This document shows, in pieces, positions 48,101 through 61,715 of a stretch of 64,000 nt of DNA (the first letter of the stretch is position 1; every line of letters begins with the position of its first letter). A model generated the notes under the pieces. That model saw nothing but the letters and a program-made list of their open reading frames with translations, made no database searches and had not been told where the DNA came from. This DNA is from Mactromeris polynyma (taxonomy: Eukaryota > Mollusca > Bivalvia > Venerida > Mactridae), in NCBI GenBank assembly GCA_032209605.1, contig JASFXZ010000039.1:4650001-4714000 (forward strand). The letters run 5' to 3'. The translations under genes and the position numbers were made by a program.

Positions 48101-51100
48101 GTCATGTTTGTACCAGTATTGTAATTAAGTCAGTTATTACACTTGCATGCAGACTGAACAATTTTTGAAGCTATTTATGAATAATTATATCACTGAATAT
48201 CACACAATGAAGTAATTGACTATTGATTGAAAGAGAGCAAACTGCATGTATGACTTCACAAGAAATGCTTAGAGTATATTATTATTTTCAAATTTTTGGC
48301 CACTTTGTTAAAAGTCGGCAAAATAAATTACCTCTTATTGTGAAAGACTATTTGTTGCATGAGTCTGGCTCACTTTCACTGAACATTTGATGATATGATT
48401 TGATGATCAATTCACACATTTAAGTTACTGATTTAAACTGCACTGTTTTTGTATCATTCAGAATATTCAACTTCTAATAAACTGTTAGCTCAACTTATTA
48501 TTGAATAATGCTTAGTCAATATCTAAAAAAATAATGTGTATTGATAAATTGGATGTATAAGCTTTGAAGTATCACATCCTTTATTGTCTACAGATCTCAC
48601 TTGCCATCTTCCTATAACATTGTAATCCTGTTAATCTCTTTAGATCATTTCAGAATTGTACGAACCTGGAATCTGTTAAAATCATGTTTAAATTCATGAT
48701 GAATATCAATTTATATTGTATGTGAATAAATATTTACTTAGATGTTTGTCTGGGCTCTTTATAAAAGTTGGTAAGGCGGAACATGAGCTTTACAAATTGC
48801 ATAACTGTCTTTTTTTAATATTAAAAAACATAATTTGTTTTTTTATTTCTATATGAGAAATAATCTTCATTGACATTTTTGCACAGGCTGAGAGAGAATC
48901 TCTACGACGTCAGGTGGAATCTATATCCCGAGACTTCTCTGGTACCGCGGACACACACAACAAGTTAAGTCTACGTCTACATGACCTTGAAAAGGAGAAT
49001 ATGGTGTATAAAAATCGTGCTGAAGAAGTGACTCATAAAAGCAAGGTGGATCTTACAAACTTGAAAATGGAGATGTTAAAACAAAGAGGGGATCTGGAAA
49101 GAGAAAGGGATAAATTAGCCAACTATGTTGATGGTAAATCTTTCTCTAATTGTTTTTGAAATGGCATTTTTCTTAAAATGATTAATTTAAGTGTGTTTCT
49201 TTTAAGGAATCTCTGGGCATTTTAAGCTGGATGTGCAGAAATATGATTTTATTTTGTACTTGTATTAGACTTAATTTAATGATGGAAATTCATCAAGATA
49301 TAAAATCAGCATGAACAAATTGTGTGCCAAGTAATATTTTTCACGGTGATAAATAAATCAAGTGAGTATTGAGCATTGTTTCAAATCTAGTTAAACAGAA
49401 GAATTTCTAGAAAAAAAATCTTATTTATTACAACTAAACCTATGTCTGTATTTACTTGTTAAATGACCCTTTTTGTATTAATTGAGCACTACTTGTTTAC
49501 AGATTTGCAAGTAAAGATAGATATATCTAAACACACAATACAATCACAGGACCAAGCTCTCATGGATAAAGAGAGAGATTGTGTACGGAGAGTACAAGGT
49601 GCTAGAGAGGAGGAGTTCGAGAAGTTTGCTAAAGTTGAAAATGACAAGTAAGTAGGTTTACATGTAGGCTACTGGGTCATTATTTCTATTTGTCTAGACT
49701 TTTGAATATGTCAACAAAAAACCTATTTAAGATGTATCTGGTCCATCTGAACGTAAAATATATTTGATAGGGCTTCATCCATTGTTCTTTCTGCATTAGC
49801 TAAGACATCTTTGATATGAACAATTGCAATGTATAATCGATTTAAAAAATATACATTGTTTTATCATGTTGCACATTTTTATTTTCTTGATCTCTTTTTC
49901 TAGAAAAATGTTTAAGGAATGAACATTTTCTGCAATAATTCATGTATATACAAAATAACGTAATTAAACATAAAATTTGATTATTTGTGGAGCTTTTACA
50001 GACTTCTTCTACTTTTGTTCCTGAGGTTTCTCCTGCTTGCCTCAGAGATGTCTCTTTGCAAAGATTATTTATCCACTGTGTATCGGTTTCAGATTGGAAC
50101 TGGAGACAAAGATACAGGAGACTGAGAGAAGAAAGATTGATGATGACGCTCACAGACAAGCGGAACGTGACAGAATGGAGGAGAGAATAAATGCTGCTAT
50201 GGATACTAAAGAATCTGCGGAGAAAGAATTACTAGTCATTCAGTAAGATATCAGATATTCAGTTATATCACAGGGCCTTTCTTGTTCTACAAGTGTTTGC
50301 AGTCCTGTTTCTACAGATCAGTGCATTCAGTAAAACCTCAATAGTATGACCACACTTGGGACCCTTGAAAAAATGGTCTTCTTATTGTGGTGATCCTAAT
50401 ATTGAGGTTGAATAAAGTGCGAAACAGTGAAATTGGACTTGAAAATTGTGTTCTTAATTTTGAGGTGGTCTTATTATTGATGTGGTCTTTAAGTGAGATT
50501 TTTCTGTATTTATCAACATATGATTATGAAGGGTTTGATGCTTTTACTCGATTTCAGTAAAGTAGCAGTCACACTGTTTTGTGCTGATGACAAAATTACT
50601 GTAAAGTGTTCAGTGGATAGGGTCCTTTATGTTTTAAACAATTTTTGTTGCTATGTGGACCTTATACTATCTCTACTACTTGCTCAAGTTTCAGCAGTAT
50701 TTGCTTTATCAGCATGCAAATTAATTTGATTACTGAAAATCAGGCTTTTCTCCATATTCTCTTTTCATTCTGATAGAGTAAACTAGTTAATCAATATAAA
50801 TATGTATGTCTGTTACAGGAAGAAATGCTTTTATTGATTTTTCTCCAGTTTGGTTTATTAATGTTACGATGTGAAGATGAAAAGTTAACTTCTTGTTCTT
50901 ATCTACACATCTCACATTGTTTGATTGGAACTACCTTGAGATGATAAATACATACCCATGAATTACAGTTATTATAACTCAGGCCATACCAATATAGATC
51001 AAAATTAAGCGTCCTCAGGTATCACAAAAAAAGAAATGTCAAAAATGTTTAACAGAGAAGAACATGAACATATAAACAATTAAACATTACATAGATATAG

Positions 51101-54100
51101 AGAGAGATGACAACAGATTCCATAAGCAGTACTATAGTTGAGACAATTACATGAAAGTAACAAAGGTTAACATACAGAGAGTATACAAGTACATGGAAAT
51201 TAGACAACATATAACATATATAACTAGAATGAGCTTGTAAATAAAACTTACAATGAACAAAAAGTAATGAAGATCATTTAGAACACAATTTAAACGTAGA
51301 TAGAATTTGTTATGGCCTTTGTTTATTTTAACAGTCTATTTTTATAATTCTTCAATTACTATGTTGTGATATTAATTTCAGATCAAAGTTGTCTCATCAG
51401 CAGTCTTTATTAGATCAGTTAGAGAGAGAAAGGTCAGAAAACTCTGAATTAAAAAGCAAAATAGCAAAATTAGAAACTGAATTAAACAGTTACCTTGGCA
51501 ACGAACATGATATGACAGATGAGAATATTCGAATGAGGAATCAAGTAGAGTTACTTAGAGAAGAGTTGAAATTAACAAAGGAACAATATCACAGAGCACA
51601 CGAAAATCATGAAAGAATTTTAGCTCAGTCTAAGTCAGCGTTAGTGGATGAAAAGACAAGATTAGAATTACGGGTACAAGAACTTGAAGACAAACTAGCA
51701 GATGCAACGAAAAAATATTCAAAAGCAGTTTCAGTATATAAGAAGGTAATATGCTATGGCTAATCTCTGAAGTCTTGGTTTCTATTATACATGTGACCAA
51801 CATCAGTCTTGGCATTTCAAGCAATAATGCATTCCACTTGTTTTGTTTCAATGCAGAAAGTTCAGCATAAATGCAGCTATATGAAATTTTCATTGTGGTT
51901 AAAAATGATAAATCAAGTTCATATTTTTCATAACAATGTGACCAACATCAGTCTTGGCATTTCAAGCAATAATGCATTCCACTTATTTTGTTTCAATGCA
52001 GAAAGTTCAGCATAAATGCAGCTATATGAAATTTTCATTGTGGTTAAAAATGATAAATCAAGTTCATATTTTTCATAACAATGTAATACTTGTGTGCAAA
52101 ATATCTATAATTTTGTGTACTTTATCAGTGTTTGCATATTTCTGTGACTCGTGCTATCAGACAAGTCATTGGAACTGCTCGTTCAACATCATGTTTACTT
52201 GCCTAACTGTAATGATATGTCTAACAATTATGCATATTTCTTTTTAGTATAAAACTCGCAGTTCAAAGGTGATAGAAAACTTGAAGTACAAGTGTCAGAT
52301 ACTGGATGCTAAGAGAGAAGAGTTAGAGCTGGAGAAGAAAGCTTTACAGTAAGTAAGATTTTTACCGGCCAGCTGTATATTTTAGGACAAATCTGTATAA
52401 TTGACAAACTTAACTTAGTTCTTATACTTCCTTTTTATGCATACGGTCCTATGAATAAGACCCAATTTCACAGTTTGACATTTTTTGGTTATGTAGGTTT
52501 ACATGCAAAATAACAAAATAATGGATGTTCATGATAAAATGTGCACATCTAATATTTCAGACTAATTGTTATATAATACAGTGCTTGGAAAATATGATGT
52601 AAAACTTGTACAATTTCAGGTCATGTGTGCCTCAGGATACTTACAATAATCTCAAGAAACAGATGAAGGAATTACAACGTCGTCATACTGAATTCCGCAA
52701 AGTTATAGTCACTCAGGGAATTCAACATGTACCTATAGGAGATATGTCATTTGCTTCAATCAATATGGATGCCTCAATTCTACCTAACTACAGCTCTAGT
52801 GAACAAGTATGTATATGTTTGTCACTTCCAGATATATCACCATCAAGGTGTGGAAACTACTATTTGTCTCAGTTGCTGATTTTGATTTCCGCACTCTTGA
52901 TATGTTGGTTTTATATGTGGTGTTGTTAATTATTGATGTGTTGTTCTTTTATACGTAACACTTCCTCACACTTCAAGCAATCTCCTCACCTGTTAGTTTT
53001 GGCCAGATTTGATAAATAAAGTAAACTTCTTGATTCAACTATTTTTGTGATAATACACATTTTGCACATTAGTAAAATGTTTACAAATGTCAATTTTATG
53101 CAATCTGTGTCCGTCACATACATATACAAGTATATCTACATACAACTGTTGTAGTATTGGTTATGTTATGTGTTAAGCATTACTCTATGAGCAAGAAAAC
53201 TCAGACTGGATTACCAGTATGTAAATTACATGTTTGACTCCTCACTCAATAAGGAAATAATCATGTTTTGCTGTCAAGATGTATCTGCATGTATGTTTAT
53301 GATGATCTACTAAGTGACTGTCACAATTTATGGCGTAAATGAAATGTCTGAAATTCAATTGGCTTCGATTTGCATGTATATATGAGCACGGCTGTATGAT
53401 TTCCAACCTCTTCTTTAAATGACGTCATTCAAGAAAAAGTCACATGTGATGTCACCATGTACTGACAGTTAGTAATATTTGCCCCATATGGCAATATGAA
53501 AACGAAGTGACTATATGGAGTAAATATTGTTTCCTGCTTGCAAATAGTGACATCACATACTGCATTTTCTTGAAATGACGTCACTTACAGAAGAGGTTGG
53601 AAAATCAATAGCAGCGCTCATATGTAATCTTCGATGTTGTATTAATACATGAATATTGTATTTCACATTTATTCACACAGTTGGTTTCATACTGTTATAT
53701 TTTTCTCTCTGAATAGGCTTGGGTAAGTGTGAACTATTTAACTTCACCTGTTCCGATATGTTCCTAACCTTATTAATAACATGTTCTGTTAATATTCCTT
53801 TTGTTGTATTCTCCTCTGAGAAATTCTTGTCACACAAATTATCTGACGATCATTTCATATCATCTATATTGATCAATTCTTCAAACTCTTCATCTCATTA
53901 ATATTGAGAACCTTAGATGACTCCCTTGTAGACTTCAAATGAAAATAATCATTTAATTAAATCTATGTAGAATATGTGCGTACCACCTCAAGGGATATAC
54001 ATCTGATGCGTTAAGACAAGAACTGTTAGCATTCATGTGTGACAAAGTGTCCCTCTAGCATGTTTACTGTGCAACAGTAAAACCTTGTTATCTCGAGCAC

Positions 54101-57100
54101 CATTATTATAAACTCCCGCTTTATCTTGAGTTGTTCATTGTGTTACCTGCCTGTATTTGTAACGGAATACTCAGGAATCACTATGTATACATGGAATTAT
54201 TCTATCCATTAATATATTAATTAGATTTTGACATCACAATGATGAAGGAATTGCCAGTAATTGTATTTGTAACGGAATACTACAGAATCATTATGTATAC
54301 ATGGAATTAAGTCAGTCGTTTGATGACAGTATTGAGGAAATGTCTGATAGACTTTGATTTATGGGATATGGAGAAGATTTACGTACTAACTTTTCTTGCA
54401 TGATATAACATTGATGGTGTAAGGATGTAAATCATTGCATGATAATATTTTAGAGATGTTGCTCAGAAAATTATATTGCTGCAGATTAATTACATGTATA
54501 CAGTTTTATGAACAATCAGTTTAATTTGCCCATGCAGATGTCTTCTGTAATTGTTTTTGAATTTCTCTACTTCGCTAGCAAAATTTATGATATTTATACA
54601 TTTGGGTATTTAAAGAATCTTCTATTTCACTTCAGTTATTTTCTGTGCTGCAGATATATATTTCTCATTAAATTTGTCATCTAAATTATAATCAAGAGCA
54701 TTAATGTTTCATTAATATTTGTTACAATCAAATGATTGTTAACAGTATACTCAGCGTTCCTTTGATCCTGTGGTTTTATCTCTTTGCTTGGTTTTATATG
54801 GTTAACAGCAACATTTATTAGAAATTTTAAAGAATTGTATGGAATACCATAACTGACATTATTTTCATGGCTGCCATGCATTCAAATAAGTGATGAAACT
54901 AATTATAACTTGTATGACATTGTTCAGAAATGTTTCATCTCCTTGAAACGATTGCTGTTAATAATTTCGAGGGCTCAACTCAACACTGTCGTAACTCCTT
55001 TATAAATACATCTGTGGATCTGTTTCTAATGAACTGAATCAATGCGGCAAAATTGATGTTACACTGAAAGTTGAATGTAATATGGTGGCAGCTGTATTTC
55101 ATATTGGCCGACATACAATTGTTTTGAAATGAGAACCCTGCCTCTAATGTTTATTTAATGAGGTAGTCAATTTTCCATGTACATGCTGTGCATACATTGA
55201 AGACAAGTCAGACAATTATCCTGACCATTTATACTCTGATTGTAATGATTTAAGACAGTGTTTTCTTGATTGAAAATTAATGTCATTGTTTTCATAACCA
55301 TTTTCAGAAATAATCATTCACTATAAGGTACTGATGTATTCTACATGTATGTAAAAACAAGTTATACAATCCTGGCTTGTCATGTTTCTATAAAATAACC
55401 AGAGTTTCTTACCTTGAATGAATATCTTCTGTATGTGACGACTTCCTTTTGTAACATGTGGCTTTAATTGTATTTGTATGCATGCACTGTCAGTGAGCAA
55501 CTGTGTCTGTCCTTGTGTTTGTGCCCTGTCTTTGCTATCTTTTTGTTCTGTATGTTGAGGTATGAATTGAAAATGGGCAGCCTTACTGATGTTATACTTT
55601 GTATACCAGTAAACATGAATATTGCATAGTCCTGAGTTTTGCACAGACCTTGAAATCTCCTTGAATATCATGCTAGTTCTTGACAGTGCCTTGAAAATGT
55701 CTAAAACCCTTAAAAACAGGAAAATTATGGTATTGTCTAAATTTGATCAAATATTCTTTCTCTTAAAGTGCACTAAGGATAAAACTTGTTCTGATGAGAA
55801 GTGAGTGAGTTTTGTATTATGTTTTAGTCGAGTACCTGCAACTGGTCCATTCTGTTACTCTCTGTTTATGGCAGTGCAACAGAATAGTGCATTGTGGGTA
55901 TCAGGCGACAGTATAATGTGTACCATGTCACTTGTTGTATGTCATCCTATCACATTTTCTGCACATTTCATTTATATTTATTGTCTTTGCTAACAGGTAA
56001 TTGTACCTATCATTTTTGCTTTTATCTATGTTAAGTATTCAGATCATTAATTTCAGTACATGTTCAGTTGCAACTTTGTGTCGTAGTCTTTAACAACTTC
56101 TTTATTTTCCTACTCTGACAAAATTTCTTGAAACATTCATGATGTATTGAAAGCAATGAGTCCTCATAGTTGTTGAATTGAATATGCTTTAGAGCATTTA
56201 TTGAGCTAGAAGTTCTTCCCCCAACATTTGTCAGGATAGATTTGTTGCCTGTTTTAAGTTTGTCTGTCGTAAATGGCAAATATGTCCATGAACAAATGCA
56301 TGCAAATTGTATTCTTGCCTTGTTTGTTTGTTTATCATTATAGTTGAAATACTGTCTGTATCATTGCATCATGATTAATTACATATTTTGCTTGATTTGT
56401 CATAGATGAATAGACTTATAACCATAAATATTGATCTTGATAAAAAATGTTCATTCTATTATGGCAAATCTGACAACGAGAATGATGTATACTCGGTACG
56501 TTTAAAAACGCACAATTACAGATTTTCTCAATTTTTTTAACTTACATAGGGATACTAGAAACGTACAGTACATTGTATTATTTCACGCTTATTTGCAACA
56601 TATTTAATGTATTACCTTGCAAATATTGGGTATTGTCATATGACATCAGTTCAAAATGCAATCAAATGACGCTTTACAAACATTTCGCTGGTCTCAACCA
56701 CTGTGTTTTTAAATGTACTGAGTATATTAACTTCATTTAAATTGTCATTTTACATTTGTTTATCATTTTACAGCTTTGATCATGTCTTTTTAAAAAGAAA
56801 TTAACCATTCACCATAATAACATAGAATCAGCATTGTACCTTTTCTTGTTTTTCTTTATTTGACAAAAAAACCATTGTCATTGTCTACTCCATGATAATT
56901 CTTGTTCATCATATATTACTTGAATTACATTTCTTGAATCAAACGCAGCGTCACAGGTCCATGGTCATATACATGTACACACATACTACATAATATTAAC
57001 AGATTCTATAAATGACTTCATTTTACTTGCTTGTTTCTCCTGTATTTTACATCAAGGCATAACTCAGTGTAATTTAATATATTTCAGGAAAGACGACATC

Positions 57101-57282
57101 AAGAAGATTTGAAGTTGCTACGTCAACGATTAGATTTATTGGATGATAATCAAAGACAACAGATGGATGAATTTCAAGAGATAGCTCACAGTACACTGAG
57201 AAGTTCTTATCATGAAGAAATAGAAAATACAAGCAAAGAAAAGATAGACATTGAAAAAGCAACGGCTACCCCACCCACCTAG
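45149..57282 (+). CDS. CEP83: CEP83 (CCDC41) centriole distal appendage protein
   Basis: Eleven coding exons: 45140-45324 (ATG 45149), 45662-45812, 46126-46350, 46954-47202, 48887-49133, 49503-49647, 50093-50242, 51382-51745, 52248-52348, 52620-52806 and 57088-57282. They total 2190 bases, 729 residues, close to the 701 of human CEP83. All introns are GT-AG and phases join in frame. The protein is almost wholly coiled coil after a Pro/Gly-rich start. Diagnostic stretches are VTPQKLD (exon 3), ELFFLKSEYEHD (exon 3), a KERD-RRVQGAREEEFEKF segment (exon 6) and LQRRHTEFRKVIV (exon 10), each matching human CEP83 from memory. Known role: distal appendages of the mother centriole, membrane docking, recruitment of TTBK2 and start of cilium assembly. 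The C-terminal 64 residues are charged and less conserved. Introns 4, 7, 8 and 10 carry transposon insertions or duplications. Confidence 0.96.
46511..46650 (+). repeat. Dispersed repeat in CEP83 intron 3
   Basis: Text 'cctgccgaagcggaaggaat' followed by 'gtccgtctgtgtgtcc' and 'tattgaatggattttgttga' belongs to a repeat I have seen widely in bivalve genomes, from memory only. Confidence 0.4.
47404..47709. mobile_element. hAT-like MITE in CEP83 intron 4
   Basis: The ends CAGGGGTGTCAAATTT and TTGACACCCCTG form a terminal inverted repeat of the CAGGGGTGTCAA type known from hAT elements. The flanking eight bases do not match, so the target duplication is decayed or the boundary is wrong. The enclosed frame (47409-47609) is not a known protein. 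Confidence 0.6.
50322..50507 (-). mobile_element. pogo/Tigger-like MITE in CEP83 intron 7
   Basis: 'cagtaaaacctcaatagtat' at one end, 'agtgagatttttctgta' at the other, with the family's 'ttttgaggtggtcttattat' text between. Opposite orientation to most copies in the window. Confidence 0.65.
51791..52080 (+). repeat. 145-bp tandem duplication in CEP83 intron 8
   Basis: 51791-51935 and 51936-52080 are almost identical (both start ATGTGACCAACATCAGTCTT). One of the few differences is cacttgttttg against cacttattttg. It lies between exons 8 and 9 and leaves splice sites intact. Confidence 0.9.
53381..53622. mobile_element. Inverted-repeat MITE in CEP83 intron 10
   Basis: The arms (TATGAGCACGGCTGTATGAT... 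and ...AGCAGCGCTCATA) pair over about 75 bases. Each contains TCCAACCTCTTCT, a TGACGTCA-like site and GTGATGTCAC text. The palindromic TGACGTCA-type sites are CRE-like. Confidence 0.8.
54153..54310 (+). repeat. Direct repeat in CEP83 intron 10
   Basis: 'tatttgtaacggaatact' followed by 'atgtatacatggaatta' occurs at 54153-54197 and again at 54264-54310, 111 bases apart. Confidence 0.7.
54311..57087. other. Remainder of the long CEP83 intron 10
   Basis: AT-rich non-coding sequence. Small frames on both strands (for example 55321-55671 minus) resemble nothing known. No internal exon was needed to complete the CEP83 frame. Confidence 0.5.
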
Positions 57283-59430
57283 CAATACCGATTGTTTTTA
57301 TTAGAAAACTGTGCCTTGAATTTGTGGCCATTTTTTGTATGATTTTGTTATTTTTTGTGATATTTTTTATGAGTTGATGAAGTTGTCATGGCAACTTGAT
57401 TGAGTTTGTTTTATCATGCTAGGGTTTCAAACTTGTTACGCAGCTCTGTTAGAATGATACATACATTGACACAAGTTTTGAAATACTTTGTTTTTAATTG
57501 TTTTGGCATTATTACATCATTTGTTAACTAGATGTCAATTTTCGTATTTTGTATTGGAAATGTAATTGGACATTAATTCAACAATTATGATATTTTTCTG
57601 TTCATATTGATTTGAAGAAATTACTTTCATATATCCAAGTAATGGAACCAGGAACCGGTATGTAGAATTTCCGCTGTATGTAAATTTTGTAACATAAATT
57701 CAGGTTTCATCATTAGTATTGATGACTGATTATTTAAGCATTTACTTCTCGTCAGCTGCCATATCTTAGATTTTGGATATATTACAGAGAGGAATACTTT
57801 TTCTGTAAATGAAACTAACAGTTCCATTTTCATTTTTTGGCTTTCGTCAAAGTGTGTCACCAAGACGTGTGATTCTTGTGTGTATAAGGTTGTAGTGATA
57901 TTTGCTGTAGTGTGACAAGCATTTGTTATATTTATACATATATATTTATATTGATCGTATGTGCTCATGAGATTATATGTAATTTATTACTTGACACTTT
58001 TTGTGCTTTAATTAGAATGTTTGTATGCTTGAGCCAAGAGATATGATTAGGCATGGTACCAACTGAAATCTCACTTTTTAAAGAGGATGTTAGTTTGTAA
58101 TCTGTGTATGACGGAATATTATTGTAATACGCCAAGTGGATGTGGACATGTCCAGTGTATAAAGACTCCTATTGATTGAATATTGATATCTACTGAAACA
58201 GTAAAACATTTATAGGTTCATATCAATATACTGCTAAATGTGATATCAACTTGCTTTGTTATTTAGTGACTAGTCTTATTTGTAAAATATTGATAAAAGC
58301 AGTCTTCATGTGATGTTAGGCTCTATGCTTAGCTTGAAATTTAACTGCAATTAACTGCAAATTTTCTTGGGACAACAATACGAAGGGAATGAATTTTCTT
58401 GTAAATTGACTCATAAGTATTGTTTTTTTAATTTGTAATCATGGGTTTTGTTACCTTGTATCCATTTTTAAAGAATTATCAATTTGTACCACTACCTGTC
58501 AGCTTTTAAGTTATAACACTTGAAAGTTTTATTCTAAATTAAAGTCATTAATTGGAATGTCATTGATATTATTAATGGTTTGTCGTGTAAAAACTGTTTG
58601 AATTGAAGTTGTTACTGCTTATACAAAATGAGTAATACCTGTCGACAATGACTTGTTGTGATATCATAAGTATACCTCAGAAATTGCTGACTTATATATT
58701 TTGTTGGAGCAATAATCCTCGATTTTATCTTATTGAATTAGTATGACATGCAGGTATTACCTGTGAACTGGTTGTGAAAAAGTGATGAACATGTATCTTG
58801 ATGTGTCTGGTATTATGACTGTTTGCATTTAAATCTTCACTGATGAATAATTGATTTTTACCCAAATTTATCTTATTTCATTATGTTAGTGATTCTAGAA
58901 TACTCTCATTAATTGATTTTAAATATTTTTTGTGTTTAGTTGCTAGTAAGCATCGTTTAATTCAAACATAAAAGTTCCGTCATTTTCTCCAATGTGCAGT
59001 CTAATATGTAGAAGTTATTGAGTCTAAACTGCTATCATCGTAGACCTAAAATGAACTGCATAACATGTCTGGTAAAAAAATGTTTAGTCTGGCAATGATT
59101 TTGGAAGTTAAACAATTATTTGGTGTGGTAAAAAAAAATTCTCTGATGAAATCTGGACTTGACTCATGTGACGTACCTCGCCTACAACTGGTCACACAAT
59201 TTTATTGTCTGTATTGAAATATTAAAGTATGTATACTGGTGATACCTTTGTTAGTTATGGTGATGTAGTGTATAGGATATAAACTAGCAGCAATGTATGG
59301 TTGTTATCAATACTAAGAAAATGAAACATATCCAGGATTATTTGTAGATATTTTGTTAGAAATTCATGTATGTACTAATTTTTTTTGTAGTACATTTATT
59401 TGTTATGATTAATAAATAAGCAATAACTTA
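57283..59430 (+). other. Probable CEP83 3' UTR
   Basis: About 2.1 kb of AT-rich sequence after the stop. AATAAA at 59411-59416, with a T-rich stretch downstream, is the best polyadenylation signal. 58688-58876 is repeated at 60729-60972. Confidence 0.4.
58688..58876 (+). repeat. 3' UTR segment duplicated at 60729-60972
   Basis: Shared phrases include 'gcaataatcctcgattttat', 'tatgacatgcaggta', 'ttgatgtgtctggt' and 'gatttttacccaaa'. The second copy has two short insertions. They lie 2 kb apart in the same orientation. Confidence 0.85.
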
Positions 59431-60728
59431 CTATTTTGTTTCAATTTGTTTTTATTTGTTATAAGTTATTGATAGAATATTACACTTGTGGCTCTTCTAA
59501 GCTGAAGAATTCCATGACTGTAAAGAAAACAGAATAATCTAGGTACTCAATTGCCAGTAGAATTATTAATATGACTTAAGCAATATTTTATCTTAGCTGG
59601 TGATGGCTTCCAGATCTGTTGAATCAAATGATTGCGACCAAAGCTGGAGATTTCATTGAATTGAGCAATACAGGGTCATTATGACCTTGTCTATAATGTC
59701 TGCAAAGTTTTAAAATACTGTTGTATGCACAGGAGATTGAATATAGAATATAGAAGGGGAGAGAACCTGTGACAATCTCCTGTGGTCATTTGGTCACATC
59801 AACCAACCAAACACCCATCATCAGATGCCTACACTTGCTTATTGAGCTTTGTTCCATAATCAATTTCATAATGTAGTGATATAAGAATGCATGTGTAGGC
59901 TGTTGACGATGACCAACCACCAACTTCCCAGAATAATTGTTACTAACATTGGCAAGATTGACCGGAAATATTGTTCCATCACTTAATTATTGTCATACGA
60001 TTCTCTGAAAAATTTCAAATGACTAACAAAAGCTTAAAGTTAATTCACAATCCAACTAGTATTTGCACACCACACACTTCACAAAATATAAAAAAAACAT
60101 ACTAGCAATTGTTGACTATTGATAACCTCATCTTCTTCTATGTATAATACAGGAATAATAATGGAACAAACTGTTCAAAATACCAATATCTTCTTAAAAG
60201 TATATCTTCAATGAAATTTGAATGAAGCTTGTGATTTCAAGGGAAACAACTCTTATGATTATGCACATACTTGACTGAATTGTCTCCCTTTGTTAGTGCG
60301 TTCGTCATCCTACAATTTTGAGCCACGAATTAAGTCGTACCAAATTCTATCTATGTTTATCACTGGATATTTCGAAACCTACCTACCAGGCAGGAAAACT
60401 AAATTTACATGTTATATCTACAACATCTTTCTTCCGACAAACGAGCACATTATACATCAACACATAAAATACAAACTGCTTGTTAACAATAAAAATACAC
60501 TAAGTACAGGGTGTCCGAAAAGAAAGGTAACACTTTGAAATCTTCACAATTTTGTGAAATTTTGGAGTATTTAGATGAAATTTATATCATTATAAAGGCC
60601 AAACGTTAAACTTTTGGTTGTTTCTGTAAAAGACGCGGTAAATTGAATAACGTTGTGGCGTGATGACGTATATACCAAGCAAATGACTAGATGAAATCAT
60701 TTTTCAGTTTTTAAACATGGTCATTGGC
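59431..60728. other. Intergenic, fragmentary repeats only
   Basis: 59745-59800 resembles the right arm of the inverted-repeat element at 8886-9278 ('gaggggagagaacctgtgac', 'ctcctgtggt'). 'cagggtgtccgaaaag' at 60508 looks like a DNA-transposon terminus without a visible partner. No gene is supported. Confidence 0.35.
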
Positions 60729-60972
60729 TGACTTAGATTTTGTTGAAGCAATAATCCTCGATTTTATCTTATAAAATTATTATGACATGCAGGTAATACC
60801 TGTGAAAAGTTGTGAAAAAGTTAAATCATTCAGGTAGTGATTTTTCTTCAAACTAGATGAACATATATGTTGATGTGTCTGGTTTTATGACTATTAGCAT
60901 TTAAGTCTTCACTGTGAAAGTATTTGTCAGGATTTTTACCCAAACTTGTCAGATTTTATAATATCTAATTAC
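60729..60972 (+). repeat. Copy of the CEP83 3' UTR segment
   Basis: Matches 58688-58876 with indels. It is not near any coding exon I can see. A sequence resembling a transposon end ('cagggtgtccgaaaagaaag', 60508) lies about 220 bases upstream. Confidence 0.8.
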
Positions 60973-61288
60973 CCAAATTGAGTAGTGCGCTGTAGGAGAT
61001 TCGAGCTCGCCAATCTCACCTAATCGATTGCAATGATTTAATAACCATGTGCTTCTGAGCTTTACAAATATATACAAAGGTCCGTGGCAATATGTCCAAT
61101 TCAATTAAATTTATCGATTTTTGGATATATTATATTTCGTATTATTTGAATAATTGCCAGCTCGTACTGTTTATCAACGGTGAAAAAGCGTGTACTATGA
61201 ATTTGTGAATCGTTGAAATTTGATGCTTCCAGATATTTTAAAGCTAACGCAACATAAGATAAACAATATAGACAACAGAGAATAGATC

Positions 61289-61609
61289 ATGGATCTGTTC
61301 GCAAAGCTATTTGTGATTTATATAAGTGTTGTTGCTACAAAAAGTTTGGAAACTTGTGCAAATCTTGCACTAAAACCGGAAAGTGTGAACAGAGAGCTAA
61401 CAACACACGCTCTAGCCATACACTATAATTATCAGACAATTGACAAATGCGCATTTCGATGTATGGTAACGCACGGATGTTTGTCAATGAGTTACCACAG
61501 AAAGGAGGAAACATGTTTATTACATAGGGTGGACAGTTCATCAGTCGTTACAGATGATTTTCTAACCGTTGAAGGATCTGTGCACTCCGATCTAGCGGAA
61601 TGGCCAATG
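61289..61609 (+). CDS. Secreted PAN/apple-domain protein, first coding exon
   Basis: The exon encodes 107 residues and ends at a good donor (ATG/GTATGT, intron from 61610, phase 0). It opens with a signal peptide (MDLFAKLFVIYISVVATKSL). The rest has cysteines at 23, 54, 58, 64 and 76 in the order CANLALKP, then DKCAFRCMVTHGCLSMSYH, then ETCLLHR. This C-x3-C-x5-C, S-x-S-Y and C-x-L arrangement is the PAN/apple core, a fold used for binding proteins or carbohydrates outside the cell. Molluscs have many such proteins, often with a lectin or fibrinogen domain after it. No following exon was found before 64000, so the product is partial. Confidence 0.7.
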
Positions 61610-61715
61610 GTATGTACCGTTAGTTTTATCTTGTGTTTTTATCAAGGGCTATAATGTGTCTGTCTACGACATTATCAATATTTTATGCAATAACAATTAC
61701 ACGTTGGTTGTTTTG

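Noticed and set aside
51809..52247. Two similar small frames in CEP83 intron 8
   Set aside because: They only reflect the 145-bp tandem duplication.
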